Assembly (NCBI GenBank): GCA_035310145.1
Contig: DATGEL010000078.1
Span: forward strand, 62,001-126,000
Direction of reading: 5' to 3'
DNA: 64,000 nucleotides
Origin: Dehalococcoidia bacterium
Lineage (GTDB): Bacteria; Chloroflexota; Dehalococcoidia; CAUJGQ01
The notes below the pieces were generated by a model. That model saw only the letters and a program-made list of their open reading frames with translations, did not search any database and was not told the origin of the DNA. The stretch's first letter is position 1, and every line of letters starts with the position of its first letter. Below are positions 26,852 through 36,755 of this stretch, piece after piece. The position numbers were made by a program, and so were the translations under genes.

Positions 26852-27494
26852 CGATCTGCCAGCCCCGCTGCTCCCAGTAACCCACCACGCGCTGGCCGGT
26901 AAACTCGACGCGCGTCAGCCACTTCGGGCCCTTGTAGCCGTACATCTGCGGCACGATCAGGCGCAGCGGCCGGCCGTGCGGAGGCGTCAACGGCTGCTCG
27001 TACATGTGATAGGCGAGCAGCGTATCGGGCAGCAGCGCCTGGTCGATGCTGAGACTGTCTCGGTAGACGCCGCCCAGTGAGTGGAAGGTGATGAAGGAGG
27101 GGTTGACCGGCTTCACCAGGTCCGCCAGGGTTTGCAGCCGCACGCCCTGCCAGCGCACGTCCTTTACACCCCAGCCCTCGACGCAGTGAAAGTCGCTGAC
27201 CTGCGAGACGGCGGGGAGGGCCAGCAGTTGCTCCCAGCTCAGCGTGAGCGGCTGCTGCACGGCCCCGTCAACAGTAAGCTGGAACGTCGCGGGGTTGAAG
27301 ACCGGCGTCTGCGTCTCAACCTCGTTGATGCGGAAGCCGCCGAGATTGGTGAGCACCCTGCAGGCGCCGCCCACAAGCACGGCCGCCCCGGTTCCGAGCC
27401 AGAGCAGGCGCCGCCGGCTGATGCGCGGCCGCTCCACCGTTCCGCTGGCCACGGCTGCAGGATGTGGAGGAACGTCGGTAATGGGGCCGTCCAC
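26835..27494 (-). CDS. Molybdopterin-dependent oxidoreductase, SuoX/MsrP-like, Tat-exported
   Basis: This single-domain sulfite-oxidase-fold molybdoenzyme has about 219 residues. With a GTG start at 27494 (GGGGG eight bases upstream) the protein has a twin-arginine signal RISRRRLLWLGTG around residues 24-36. The mature domain has SDFHCVEGWGVKDVRWQGV, where the Cys (about residue 104) is the expected molybdenum ligand, and ends with family-like MYGYKGPKWLTRVEF. The frame is open to 27665, but the extra 57 residues are Arg-rich and unlike a signal peptide. It is transcribed with the cytochrome b gene (17-base overlap). The substrate could be an oxidised methionine, another S-oxide or N-oxide, or sulfite. 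Confidence 0.85.
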   Translation of the reverse strand: MDGPITDVPPHPAAVASGTVERPRISRRRLLWLGTGAAVLVGGACRVLTNLGGFRINEVETQTPVFNPATFQLTVDGAVQQPLTLSWEQLLALPAVSQVSDFHCVEGWGVKDVRWQGVRLQTLADLVKPVNPSFITFHSLGGVYRDSLSIDQALLPDTLLAYHMYEQPLTPPHGRPLRLIVPQMYGYKGPKWLTRVEFTGQRVVGYWEQRGWQIDGWRS

Positions 27495-27812
27495 GCCGCT
27501 CGCCCCCTCGTCCGCTATCACGCATCGGCCGGCTCGACGGTTCGAGCGTTCGCCGGTTGCGACGATAACAGGGGCCGGTCCGCTCTCCCCGCTGCACCAC
27601 CCCGCCAGCGGACCGGCCCCTGAGGAGACGTCTGGACGTCCCATCACGCTGGGAGTCCACCGCAAGCATGGGCGCCACGGCAGCAGAGAGGGTTAACGAC
27701 CGATTAAATCCTTGCTAACGCTTCATCGCGCGGTGCACCGCTCGGCATTGCAGAGAGAGCGTAGCGCGGCGCCCCGTTGCCGCGCGTGAAGGCGGTCACG
27801 GCGCCGGGTTCA
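27495..27812. other. Intergenic region between greA-like and molybdoenzyme genes
   Basis: There is no supported gene if the molybdoenzyme starts at 27494. It contains a short AT-richer stretch (about 27693-27725, with GTTAAC and GATTAAATCC) that may hold the promoter of the molybdoenzyme pair. I see no repeat or RNA gene. Confidence 0.5.
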
Positions 27813-28610
27813 CTAGCCCTCCACGGATTCGACGCGCAGCTTCAGCGTGCCCGCCGGCACGTTCACCGACACCTCTTCACCCTTGATGCGATCGACCAGC
27901 GCCTTGCCCACCGGCGAAAGGATCGAGATCTTGCCCAGCTTCGGATCGACCTCGCTCGGGCTGACAAGCTGATACTTGGTCGCCTGATTGGTGCCGAGGT
28001 TGAGTACGAGCACGTGGCTGCCGACGCGGGCGGCGCCGGTGGAGGCGCCCTCGACGATCGCGGCGTGGCGCAGTTGTTCCTCGATGCGGCGGATGCGCGC
28101 CTCGACGTGCGCCTGCTTCTCCCGCGCGGCGTCGAGCGGCGCGTTCTCGCGGAAGTCCTTATCCGCCATCGCCTGCTCAAGCTCCAGCGCGATCTCCGTA
28201 CGGCTGTCCTTGAGCTGGGCAAGCTCCCGCTGCAGCGCCTCGAAGCCGGAACGCGTCATCTGCACGGCGTCGCTGGAGAGGCCGCTGCCGTTCTCGCTTT
28301 CCGTGCGGCGCAGCTTGATCGCCGTGCTCAGATTGGTGGGGGTGAGCCCGGCCTTCTTGAGATGCGCAAGAAACGGCCGCACCGCCTCGACGCTGCGACC
28401 CTGGCTGCCCCCGCGACCCGCGGACTCCTCGACGAACCGCTCCACGTCGCTGCCCTTCAGCGCGCCCACCGGACGGGCGCCGCCGAACCACTGCACGAAA
28501 CGGTGCACGGCCGGCTGCGCGTCTTGCGCGGCGTCCTGGCCGAGTGTTGCGATGTACTGGGCGGCCGCGTCCACGAGCGACGTGTTGGCGGTGGATTTCT
28601 TGCTTGCCAC
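27813..28610 (-). CDS. GreA/GreB-type transcription elongation factor with N-terminal SAM-like domain
   Basis: Gre factors enter the secondary channel of RNA polymerase and stimulate cleavage of backtracked RNA. The C-terminal half (about 115-265) is a Gre protein: a coiled coil whose tip carries KDFRENAPLDAAREKQ with Asp152 and Glu155, matching the catalytic acidic pair of GreA, and an FKBP-like domain ending in ILSPVGKALVDRIKGEE. The extra N-terminal ~100 residues resemble the helical core-binding (SAM-like) domain of tyrosine recombinases: AVHRFVQWFGG, LKGSDVERFVEES, FLAHLKKAGLTPTNLSTAI. The start is GTG at 28610 with AGGAGG five bases upstream. Gre factors are normally about 158 residues, so the added domain is notable. 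Confidence 0.88.
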   Translation of the reverse strand: MASKKSTANTSLVDAAAQYIATLGQDAAQDAQPAVHRFVQWFGGARPVGALKGSDVERFVEESAGRGGSQGRSVEAVRPFLAHLKKAGLTPTNLSTAIKLRRTESENGSGLSSDAVQMTRSGFEALQRELAQLKDSRTEIALELEQAMADKDFRENAPLDAAREKQAHVEARIRRIEEQLRHAAIVEGASTGAARVGSHVLVLNLGTNQATKYQLVSPSEVDPKLGKISILSPVGKALVDRIKGEEVSVNVPAGTLKLRVESVEG

Positions 28611-28719
28611 CTGAGCCTCCTGGCCGAGGGATGCGCCGGCCGCGCCGGGATCGGCCGAAAACGACGAATGACGCCCCACCGGCGGCGGCGTCACGCCGAT
28701 CATACTATGGAGCGGCTCG

Positions 28720-29475
28720 ATGGGGTGTCAACGCGCGGACCCGCCCGGCGACCTCGCGCTGCTCGCGGCCGGCGCCGAAGCAGTCGGTCTCGCGCTCGAC
28801 GACGCGGCGTTGGATCGCTTCCGCCGCTACCTCGCGCTGCTCGTCGAGCACGGCGCCCGCATGAATCTGACCAGCGTGCGCGACACGGCCGGCATCCAGC
28901 GCCGGCACTTCGTCGAGTCGCTGGCCTTCGGCGCGGCACTGCGCGACGCGGGCCTGCTTCAGGGCCGGGAACGGGTCGTCGACGTGGGCGCGGGCGCGGG
29001 CTTTCCCGGCGTGCCGCTCACGATCGTCTGGCCGCGGCTGCGCCTCACCCTGCTGGAGGCGACGAAGAAGAAGGCCCGCTTTCTTGAGCACGTGCTGCAC
29101 GAGCTGGCGCTGCCAAATGCGGCCGTCGTCGCGGCGCGGGCGGAAGACGCGGCCCACGAGTCGCGGCTGCGGGAGTGCTTCGACCTGGTGCTCGCCCGCG
29201 CCGTAGCGCCGCTGCCGGCGCTGGCCGAGCTGACCCTGCCGTTCTCGCGCATCGGCGGCCGGCTCGCCACCGTGAAGGGTTCGCGCCTGAGGCACGAGCT
29301 GGCGGCGGCCGGGGCGGCGATTGCTCGTTGTGGTGGCGGCGCGGCGCGCACCCTACCGCTGCCCGGCGTCGGCGTGGAGAGCCCGCTGCGCGTGATCGTC
29401 GTGGCCAAGCTTCGGCCCACACCGGCAGCGCTGCCGCGCCGCGCCGGCCTGCCCCAGAGCCAGCCGTTACGTTGA
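28720..29475 (+). CDS. rsmG: 16S rRNA (guanine527-N7)-methyltransferase
   Basis: RsmG methylates G527 of 16S rRNA using S-adenosylmethionine. The 251 residues show the Rossmann methyltransferase core: VVDVGAGAGFPGVPL (AdoMet-binding motif I, about 87-101) and LTLLEATKKKARFLEHVL just after it. The conserved Arg-rich segment FDLVLARAVAPLPALAEL and a Lys-Gly turn ATVKGSRL follow. The C-terminal 20 residues are an unconserved Pro/Arg tail. It diverges from the Gre gene with about 110 bases between the starts. Confidence 0.94.
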   Translation: MGCQRADPPGDLALLAAGAEAVGLALDDAALDRFRRYLALLVEHGARMNLTSVRDTAGIQRRHFVESLAFGAALRDAGLLQGRERVVDVGAGAGFPGVPLTIVWPRLRLTLLEATKKKARFLEHVLHELALPNAAVVAARAEDAAHESRLRECFDLVLARAVAPLPALAELTLPFSRIGGRLATVKGSRLRHELAAAGAAIARCGGGAARTLPLPGVGVESPLRVIVVAKLRPTPAALPRRAGLPQSQPLR

Positions 29476-29637
29476 GCTGCGCGGGACTTTCTCAGAATCA
29501 CCCGTCCGTCTGCCCATCTGCGCGGCCCTGTTTGTGCCGGCGTGCTAGAATGCGGCGAATCGGCTGGCGCTCCGATCACGTAGATACCATAACAGCGGAT
29601 CGGCCGCGCCGCGGGCCGCCGAGGAGGCGCGGAGCGC

Positions 29638-30273
29638 ATGGACACGCAGGTCATCGTCGACCGGCTGCAGCGGTTCCTGTTGAAGCTCGACACCAGCGTT
29701 TTCGAGGAGATGCGCGACGACACCAATGCGACGATCCCCGCCCTGATCATCGCGGCCATCGCCATCCTGCTGGCCGGGTTCGGCGGCTGGTTCTGGTGGC
29801 TGGCGCAGGGCTACGGCGATGCCGGCAAGATCTTTTGGCAATCGGTTTTGCTGGGTTCGATCTTTGCCTTCGTGCTTTGGGCGGTGTGGATCGGCGTGGC
29901 GTATGTCCTCCTGGTGAACGTTTTTCACTATACCGCCGACATTCAGCGCATGTTCCGAGCCTGCAGTTTTGCCACGTTGCCGCTCATTCTCGGGCTGCTC
30001 ATGTTCATACCGGGCGTAAATCTTGGCGTCGGTGTGGCAGTGTTTGGCCTATTTTTCCTTCTCATGGATATTGGCATCCAGGTGTCCGTGGACGCCCAAC
30101 CTGGCCATGTAATTGTGTCCACCTTCATCGGTTTCATTGTATTCTGTTTGGTGCTCTCGGTGCTCGTCACCAAGGAGAATGTGCTGGCGCCCAGCGTCTT
30201 CGCCTTCCGCCTGCCGGCGACCGACCTTTCCGAGGTTGCTAACGCGCTCTCGAGCTTCAACAGGTTGCGATGA
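29638..30273 (+). CDS. Yip1-like polytopic membrane protein
   Basis: This 211-residue membrane protein has about five spans arranged like Yip1/DUF1282-type proteins: a short charged N-terminus (MDTQVIVDRLQRFLLKLD), the first span near 33-55, and later spans separated by HYTADIQRMFRACSFATLPLI. No catalytic motif is visible. Part of the gene is only about 53% GC (hand count of 29821-30180) against roughly 68% for neighbours, which could reflect transfer or the Phe/Ile/Val-rich membrane composition. GAGGAGG precedes the ATG. Its stop overlaps the start of the MFS gene by four bases (ATGA), so the two are translationally coupled. Confidence 0.8.
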   Translation: MDTQVIVDRLQRFLLKLDTSVFEEMRDDTNATIPALIIAAIAILLAGFGGWFWWLAQGYGDAGKIFWQSVLLGSIFAFVLWAVWIGVAYVLLVNVFHYTADIQRMFRACSFATLPLILGLLMFIPGVNLGVGVAVFGLFFLLMDIGIQVSVDAQPGHVIVSTFIGFIVFCLVLSVLVTKENVLAPSVFAFRLPATDLSEVANALSSFNRLR

Positions 30274-31535
30274 TGAATCCAGGCGCGGGGTTCGGCAACC
30301 GGTCGGCGGCGGAAACGCCGCCGGCCGGTATCGATTTACGGGCGAACCTCCGGCGGTTTTATGTCTACCGCTTCCTCTCAAACCTGCTGCTCTGGCTGCC
30401 GATCTGGGTGCTCTACCTGCAGCGCGAGCGCGGGTTGTCCCTCTCGCAGATCACGGCCCTCGACGCGCCCTTCTGGCTGATCTCTCTAATCGCGCAGGTG
30501 CCGACCGGGGCGTTCGCCGACCGCTACGGGCGGCGAACCGCGCTCGTCGTCGGCGGTCTGGTGCTGGCGATCGCCTACCTCGTCTTCGGCCTCGCCTCAT
30601 CGTATCCGCTCATTCTCGCTTCGTACGTGCTCTGGGCGATCGGCATGGCGTTCGGGCAAGGCGCTGACCTGGCGCTGCTGTACGACCACCTCGCCAGCCA
30701 CGGCCGCCAGGAGGACTACCCGCGCCTCGCCGGCCGCGCCTTTGCCTGCACGGCCGCGGCGGCGATCGTGTCGCTCGCGGTGGGTGCTCCGCTGGCCGCG
30801 GCCACCCGCCTGGACGTACCGATCCTCGCCACGGCGGGCATCTCACTGTTGACCGTCGCGGTGGCCCTGCGCCTGCACGAGCCGCCCCACCACCCCAGCG
30901 AAGATCGCCCGGGCGTCTGGGAGGCGATGCGCCGCGGCGCCGCAGAAGCCTGGCACGAGCCGCACCTGCGCTGGATGCTACTGTTCTCGTCGGCGCTGAG
31001 GGTTTCAGAGCTGGCGCCGATCATCTTTGTGCAGCCGTTTCTCGTGCGGCACGGCGTATCCGTCGCCCAGGTCGGCGCCTGGCAGATCCCGGCGCGCGTG
31101 GGCACGATTGCCGCGGCCCTGCTGGCCTACCGCCTTGTGCGGCGTGTCCGCGAACGCCGCTTCCTGCTGGCGGCGCCATGGCTTTTCTGCGCCTGCTTCC
31201 TGCTGCTCGGCCTCTGGGACAATCTGATCGCCTTCGTCGCCTTTCCGCTGTTCGCGGTGGCATCGGCTGGCGTCGACCCCACGATTAGCGACTACATCAA
31301 CCGCCATACGCGGGCCGCGCAGCGCGCGACCGTGCTCTCCCTCGGTCAACTGTTGGGCAGCCTGGTTCTGGCGGTGCTGGAGCCCGGCCTCGGCGCCATC
31401 GCACAGGCCGCGGGCCTGACGGCCGCCTTCCTGACCACGGCGCTGTTCATCGGCGCCGCCTCGCTGCTCACGCTGGGGCCGTGGGCACTGCTGCCACGGC
31501 CGCAGGTCGCTGCCGAGCCGCTGGCGACGGCGTAG
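30270..31535 (+). CDS. Major facilitator superfamily transporter
   Basis: This is a 421-residue secondary transporter with about 12 membrane spans. The MFS signature between spans 2 and 3 is present as PTGAFADRYGRRTALVVGG (about 75-93). A shorter basic loop (RLVRRVRERRFLLA) marks the repeat in the second half. The N-terminal 30 residues are cytoplasmic. It is coupled to the Yip1-like gene by a four-base overlap. Drug or metabolite export is the usual role of such single-gene MFS proteins, but nothing here identifies the substrate. It converges on the RlpA-like gene. Confidence 0.9.
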   Translation: MMNPGAGFGNRSAAETPPAGIDLRANLRRFYVYRFLSNLLLWLPIWVLYLQRERGLSLSQITALDAPFWLISLIAQVPTGAFADRYGRRTALVVGGLVLAIAYLVFGLASSYPLILASYVLWAIGMAFGQGADLALLYDHLASHGRQEDYPRLAGRAFACTAAAAIVSLAVGAPLAAATRLDVPILATAGISLLTVAVALRLHEPPHHPSEDRPGVWEAMRRGAAEAWHEPHLRWMLLFSSALRVSELAPIIFVQPFLVRHGVSVAQVGAWQIPARVGTIAAALLAYRLVRRVRERRFLLAAPWLFCACFLLLGLWDNLIAFVAFPLFAVASAGVDPTISDYINRHTRAAQRATVLSLGQLLGSLVLAVLEPGLGAIAQAAGLTAAFLTTALFIGAASLLTLGPWALLPRPQVAAEPLATA

Positions 31536-31557
31536 CGCCACGCGGGTTCGAGACGAC

Positions 31558-32268
31558 TCAGGGCACCGGCAGCGCGACGGAAACTGGAATGACGCCCGCC
31601 GACGCGGGCGCGATGCTTAGGAAGGCGGCGCGCGAGAGGTCGAGGATCACGCTGCCGCCGAAGCCGCCGCGATCGGTGATGCGCAGATGCACGGCCTGCC
31701 CCGTATCTCTGTTCGTCACGATGATGACCGTGCCGCAGGGCAGCGTATTGCTGGCTGCGGTCAGTGCCCACTGGTCATAGATCTCGCCGCAGTAGGTGAT
31801 GCTGCCGTTGAAGCCGGGACCGTACCAGGTCGCGAGCCCGGTCTGGATCACCGGACCGGCGACCGGCGCCGGCGTCTCCGGCAGGCTGCCCGGCGCCGGC
31901 GCGGCGTCGGGAGAAGCCGGACCAGACAGTACGGGTAACGGTATCGCCGGCCCCTGCGGTGCATCGGAGGCGGCGGGCGCGCTCTCGGGCCCAGCGGGCG
32001 GCGCCGGCGGCGCGGCGATCGCGCGGTCGGCTGCGTCGGCCGGCGGCAAGGCCGGGCCAGTGCTGAGCGAGAGAATGGTCTTGGCTGGTACTTGGGACGC
32101 TGCTGCAATCGACGCGAACGATAAGTCGCCGCCGTTGACCTGTGCGGAGACGCGCTGCGGCGAGCCGCCGAGCTGCACCACGGTGTCGCCGCCGGCGAGC
32201 GTCCCGCTCGCCGAGATCAGCGTCACCGTTACGGCGCTGGCGAGCGCCGCCACGAGCTGTCGGTGCAT
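31558..32268 (-). CDS. Secreted RlpA-like double-psi beta-barrel protein
   Basis: This is a 236-residue exported protein. A signal peptide (MHRQLVAALASAVTVTLISASGTLAGG, given here in two pieces: MHRQLVAALASAV and TVTLISASGTLAGG) is followed by about 55 residues of possible folded domain and then a long Pro/Ala linker (about 75-140). The C-terminal double-psi beta-barrel (about 145-225) has ATWYGPGFNGSITYCGEIYD, LTAASNTLPCGT and LRITDRGGFGGSVILDLS. The last matches the catalytic-Asp region of RlpA-type lytic transglycosylases and 3D-domain proteins. The frame is open to 32571, but the ATG at 32268 follows AAGGGGG and starts a clean signal peptide. It is probably a cell-wall-acting enzyme or an expansin-like binder. 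Confidence 0.88.
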   Translation of the reverse strand: MHRQLVAALASAVTVTLISASGTLAGGDTVVQLGGSPQRVSAQVNGGDLSFASIAAASQVPAKTILSLSTGPALPPADAADRAIAAPPAPPAGPESAPAASDAPQGPAIPLPVLSGPASPDAAPAPGSLPETPAPVAGPVIQTGLATWYGPGFNGSITYCGEIYDQWALTAASNTLPCGTVIIVTNRDTGQAVHLRITDRGGFGGSVILDLSRAAFLSIAPASAGVIPVSVALPVP

Positions 32269-32515
32269 GAAACCCCCTTCATTACCGTGCCTCTCGGGCG
32301 TCCCGCGGCTTCCTCCAGAGCGCGGGGTCGTGTCAGTTTCTCCGAGAGTGCTAGCCGAACCGACAAAGCAGACAAAGTGCCGCTTACATCTGGCGGCCCG
32401 CGCCATGGTACGGAGCGCGATGGGAGCTTGTCCAGCGAAAGGCGGCGCATGGCCGTACAAGTTCCGCACAGTGTGGGAGAAGGTCGGCCCGACGGCACGA
32501 TTTTGCACGGTCGCT

Positions 32516-32544
32516 GCAATAAGCACAGATGATCTATTGCGCAA
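32516..32544 (-). promoter_or_regulatory. Candidate promoter of the RlpA-like gene
   Basis: On the minus strand TTGCGC (32544-32539) and TATTGC (32521-32516) are separated by 17 bases in a locally AT-rich stretch. Transcription would start about 240 bases before the ATG. Confidence 0.4.
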
Positions 32545-32651
32545 CCATATCGCAACTGATGAAGTGCTCAATCAGTTCGGGTGCAGAGCACCAACCCGCC
32601 GACCCGGAGCGGCGCGAGCGGCGACGAGTGTTGCAGCGTCGTTGCATTATC

Positions 32652-32680
32652 TTGCGGTCGCGAGCGGCATCTGCTATACT
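32652..32680 (+). promoter_or_regulatory. tRNA-Ala promoter
   Basis: TTGCGG (32652-32657) and TATACT (32675-32680) are separated by 17 bases. TGC directly before TATACT makes an extended -10. The tRNA begins 12 bases further on. Confidence 0.65.
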
Positions 32681-32691
32681 GATGGAACTCT

Positions 32692-32764
32692 GGGGATGTA
32701 GCTCAATTGGGAGAGCGCAACACTGGCAGTGTTGAGGTAAGGGGTTCGAATCCCCTCATCTCCA
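32692..32764 (+). tRNA. tRNA-Ala (anticodon GGC)
   Basis: The 73 bases fold as a complete cloverleaf: 7-bp acceptor stem (GGGGATG with CATCTCC), D stem GCTC/GAGC, anticodon stem CAACA/TGTTG with loop CTGGCAG (anticodon GGC), and T arm AGGGG-TTCGAAT-CCCCT. The acceptor has G3 opposite U70, the main alanine identity element, and the discriminator is A. The 3' CCA is not encoded. There is no terminator before the T-box leader that begins about 40 bases downstream. Confidence 0.97.
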
Positions 32765-32799
32765 CCGGCTGAACGGCGAGCGGACAGCCGAACCGAAAC

Positions 32800-33122
32800 G
32801 CACACACGCCGAACGGGAGCAGTAGGTCTTCGATCTCAGCAGGGCGTTCCGCGTCCATGGCTGGGCAGCGAGCCGCCGGTTGGTGCAAGGCGGCATGTGA
32901 GACCGAACTCGCCCGGGAGTGGCGGCCGCGAACCAGTGGTCCCGACGCCGTACAACGCGGGGCCGGCTCAGTAGCGGTCGACGGCCAGCGCCCGTTATCG
33001 CGCCCCCAAGGCGGGCCGCAGCGAGACGTCCCCGGCACGGTCGGGGCGCCGCGGCCAAGCAGGGTGGTACCGCGGAGTTTGGCCTGTGTGCCCTCCGTCC
33101 CTGAGTGGACGGAGGGCTTTTT
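32800..33122 (+). promoter_or_regulatory. T-box leader controlling leuS (leucine specifier CUC)
   Basis: Stem I can be followed: CGGG (32814-32817) pairs with CCCG in 32911-32915, and GGTCT (32825-32829) pairs with AGACC (32900-32904). Between them lie AGTA on the 5' side and GAA-CTC on the 3' side, so the specifier codon is CUC (32908-32910), a leucine codon. The T-box sequence AGGGTGGTACCGCG at 33061-33074 would bind the uncharged tRNA 3' end, and an intrinsic terminator follows. Uncharged tRNA-Leu(GAG) should favour antitermination and leuS expression. No separate promoter is obvious between the tRNA-Ala gene and this leader. Confidence 0.93.
33090..33122 (+). terminator. Intrinsic terminator of the leuS T-box
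   Basis: GCCCTCCGTCC and GGACGGAGGGC form an 11-bp stem with a short loop, followed by a run of five T. It lies just after the T-box motif, in the position expected of the regulated terminator. Confidence 0.93.
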
Positions 33123-33218
33123 GTGCGGCTGCAACGCTGCCCGATGGGCAGCGTGTGCGCATGAGGGCATCAAGGCACCGAGGCGCGCGGGAGGACCGGC
33201 GCACGCGGGGAGACAACG

Positions 33219-35684
<2,466 letters not shown>

Positions 35685-35711
35685 GCGGCCGCGGCGGCCC
35701 TGCCGGCGGAT

Positions 35712-36215
35712 TCAGCGGCCGCCCTCGTTTTGCAGGGCATCGATGCCCTGTCGCACGTTGGCGAGGAAGGCCGACATCTGCTTATCCAGACGAGAGAGCA
35801 CCGCCAGCGCGTATTCGTCGGCGTCGGCCATCTGCTGGCGCGCCGTCTCGCGCGCGGCACGCACGTCCTGCGCGGCGGTCAGCTGCGCTTCCTGCAGCAG
35901 GCCGTCGGCACGCGCCTGCGCCTCGCGCCGCATCCGTTCGGCCTCGCTCTGCGCTTCGCGCGTCACCGCTGAGTCGCTCAGGCGGCGATGCAGCTCGGCC
36001 TGGGCGCTGGCCACGATGTTGCGCGCCTCGTTTTCGGCGTCGGCAAGCGTTTGCTCGCGCCGCTGCATGACGTCGCGCGCCTCGCGAATGTTCGCGGGAA
36101 TGGCCACGCGCAACTGATCGATCAACTCCAGCAGGCGCTTGCGATCGACCAGTACGCCGCCGCCCATCGGCACCTTGCGCGCGGAGGCCACCTCTTCCTC
36201 GAGCTGGTCCAGCAA
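35712..36215 (-). CDS. Coiled-coil protein next to coaD (DivIVA/V-ATPase subunit E-like)
   Basis: This cytoplasmic protein of about 170 residues is mostly a long coiled coil (about 45-160), rich in Glu, Ala and Arg. Its short N-terminal segment VLVDRKRLLELIDQLRVAIP I recognise from Chloroflexi proteins encoded beside coaD. The function is unknown; roles in scaffolding or division are suggested only by the coiled coil. The annotated start is TTG at 36215. GGGAGG lies further upstream, eight bases before a GTC codon at 36230, and in-frame translation from there gives VDILHLLDQLEEE, the usual family opening. The true start is therefore unclear and may be non-canonical or hide a base error. Confidence 0.78.
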   Translation of the reverse strand: MLDQLEEEVASARKVPMGGGVLVDRKRLLELIDQLRVAIPANIREARDVMQRREQTLADAENEARNIVASAQAELHRRLSDSAVTREAQSEAERMRREAQARADGLLQEAQLTAAQDVRAARETARQQMADADEYALAVLSRLDKQMSAFLANVRQGIDALQNEGGR

Positions 36216-36278
36216 GTGAAGGATATCGACGGCTGCTACCTCCCGGTGGCGACGGCAGAGCGGCGGGGAAGTGGGCGT

Positions 36279-36755
36279 CTAGCCCTCGCCGAATTTGCGC
36301 CTCAGCGCCGCTGCCACATGTGGCATGACGAACTCGGAAGGATCGCGCCCCAAACTGGTTACCTCGCGGATACGGCTCCCACTGATAAACAGGTGCTCAA
36401 GGCTGGTCATAAGATACACGGATTCGATCTCGGGCTCCATCTTCTTGTTCATCAACGCCATGTCGAATTCGTATTCAAAGTCGGTGACCGCGCGGATGCC
36501 GCGCACCAGCACGTTGGCGCCATGTTCGCGGGCGAAGTCCACCGTGAGGCCGGGGATCTCCGCGACGCTCACGCCGGGGAGATCTTTCACCGCCTCGCGG
36601 AACAGGTCGATGCGCTCCTCGGTGCTGAACACGGTCGAGCGACTGCGCACCACCGCAACGATTACGGTACCGAAGATCTTGTGCGCGCGGCGCACGATGT
36701 CCAAATGGCCGTTGGTCACGGGGTCAAACCGGCCCGGATAGACCGCAATCGTCAA
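36279..36755 (-). CDS. coaD: Phosphopantetheine adenylyltransferase
   Basis: CoaD adenylates 4'-phosphopantetheine to dephospho-CoA, the penultimate step of CoA synthesis. The nucleotidyltransferase signature GRFDPVTNGHLDI sits at the N-terminus and the second motif, ISGSRIREV, near the C-terminus. The frame is open to 36797, but the TTG at 36755 has AAGGAG seven bases upstream and yields 158 residues starting (M)TIAVYPGRFDP, the family's normal length. This start lies inside the end of rsmD, so the two genes overlap by 32 bases and are probably translationally coupled. Confidence 0.94.
   Translation of the reverse strand: MTIAVYPGRFDPVTNGHLDIVRRAHKIFGTVIVAVVRSRSTVFSTEERIDLFREAVKDLPGVSVAEIPGLTVDFAREHGANVLVRGIRAVTDFEYEFDMALMNKKMEPEIESVYLMTSLEHLFISGSRIREVTSLGRDPSEFVMPHVAAALRRKFGEG

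Larger units (their letters stand above)
32269..32691. other. Long intergenic leader region upstream of the RlpA-like gene
   Basis: This is about 420 bases with no supported protein gene. It holds the candidate RlpA promoter (32516-32544, minus strand), leaving an untranslated leader of about 240 bases, and the tRNA-Ala promoter (plus strand). I compared the leader by eye with cyclic-di-AMP and cyclic-di-GMP riboswitch hallmarks and found none. Confidence 0.6.

Noticed and set aside
32281-32520. Cyclic-di-AMP or cyclic-di-GMP riboswitch before the RlpA-like gene
   Set aside because: The conserved blocks of those classes (for example GGGGUGAAUCC or CACGCACAGGG) are absent when the minus strand is read.
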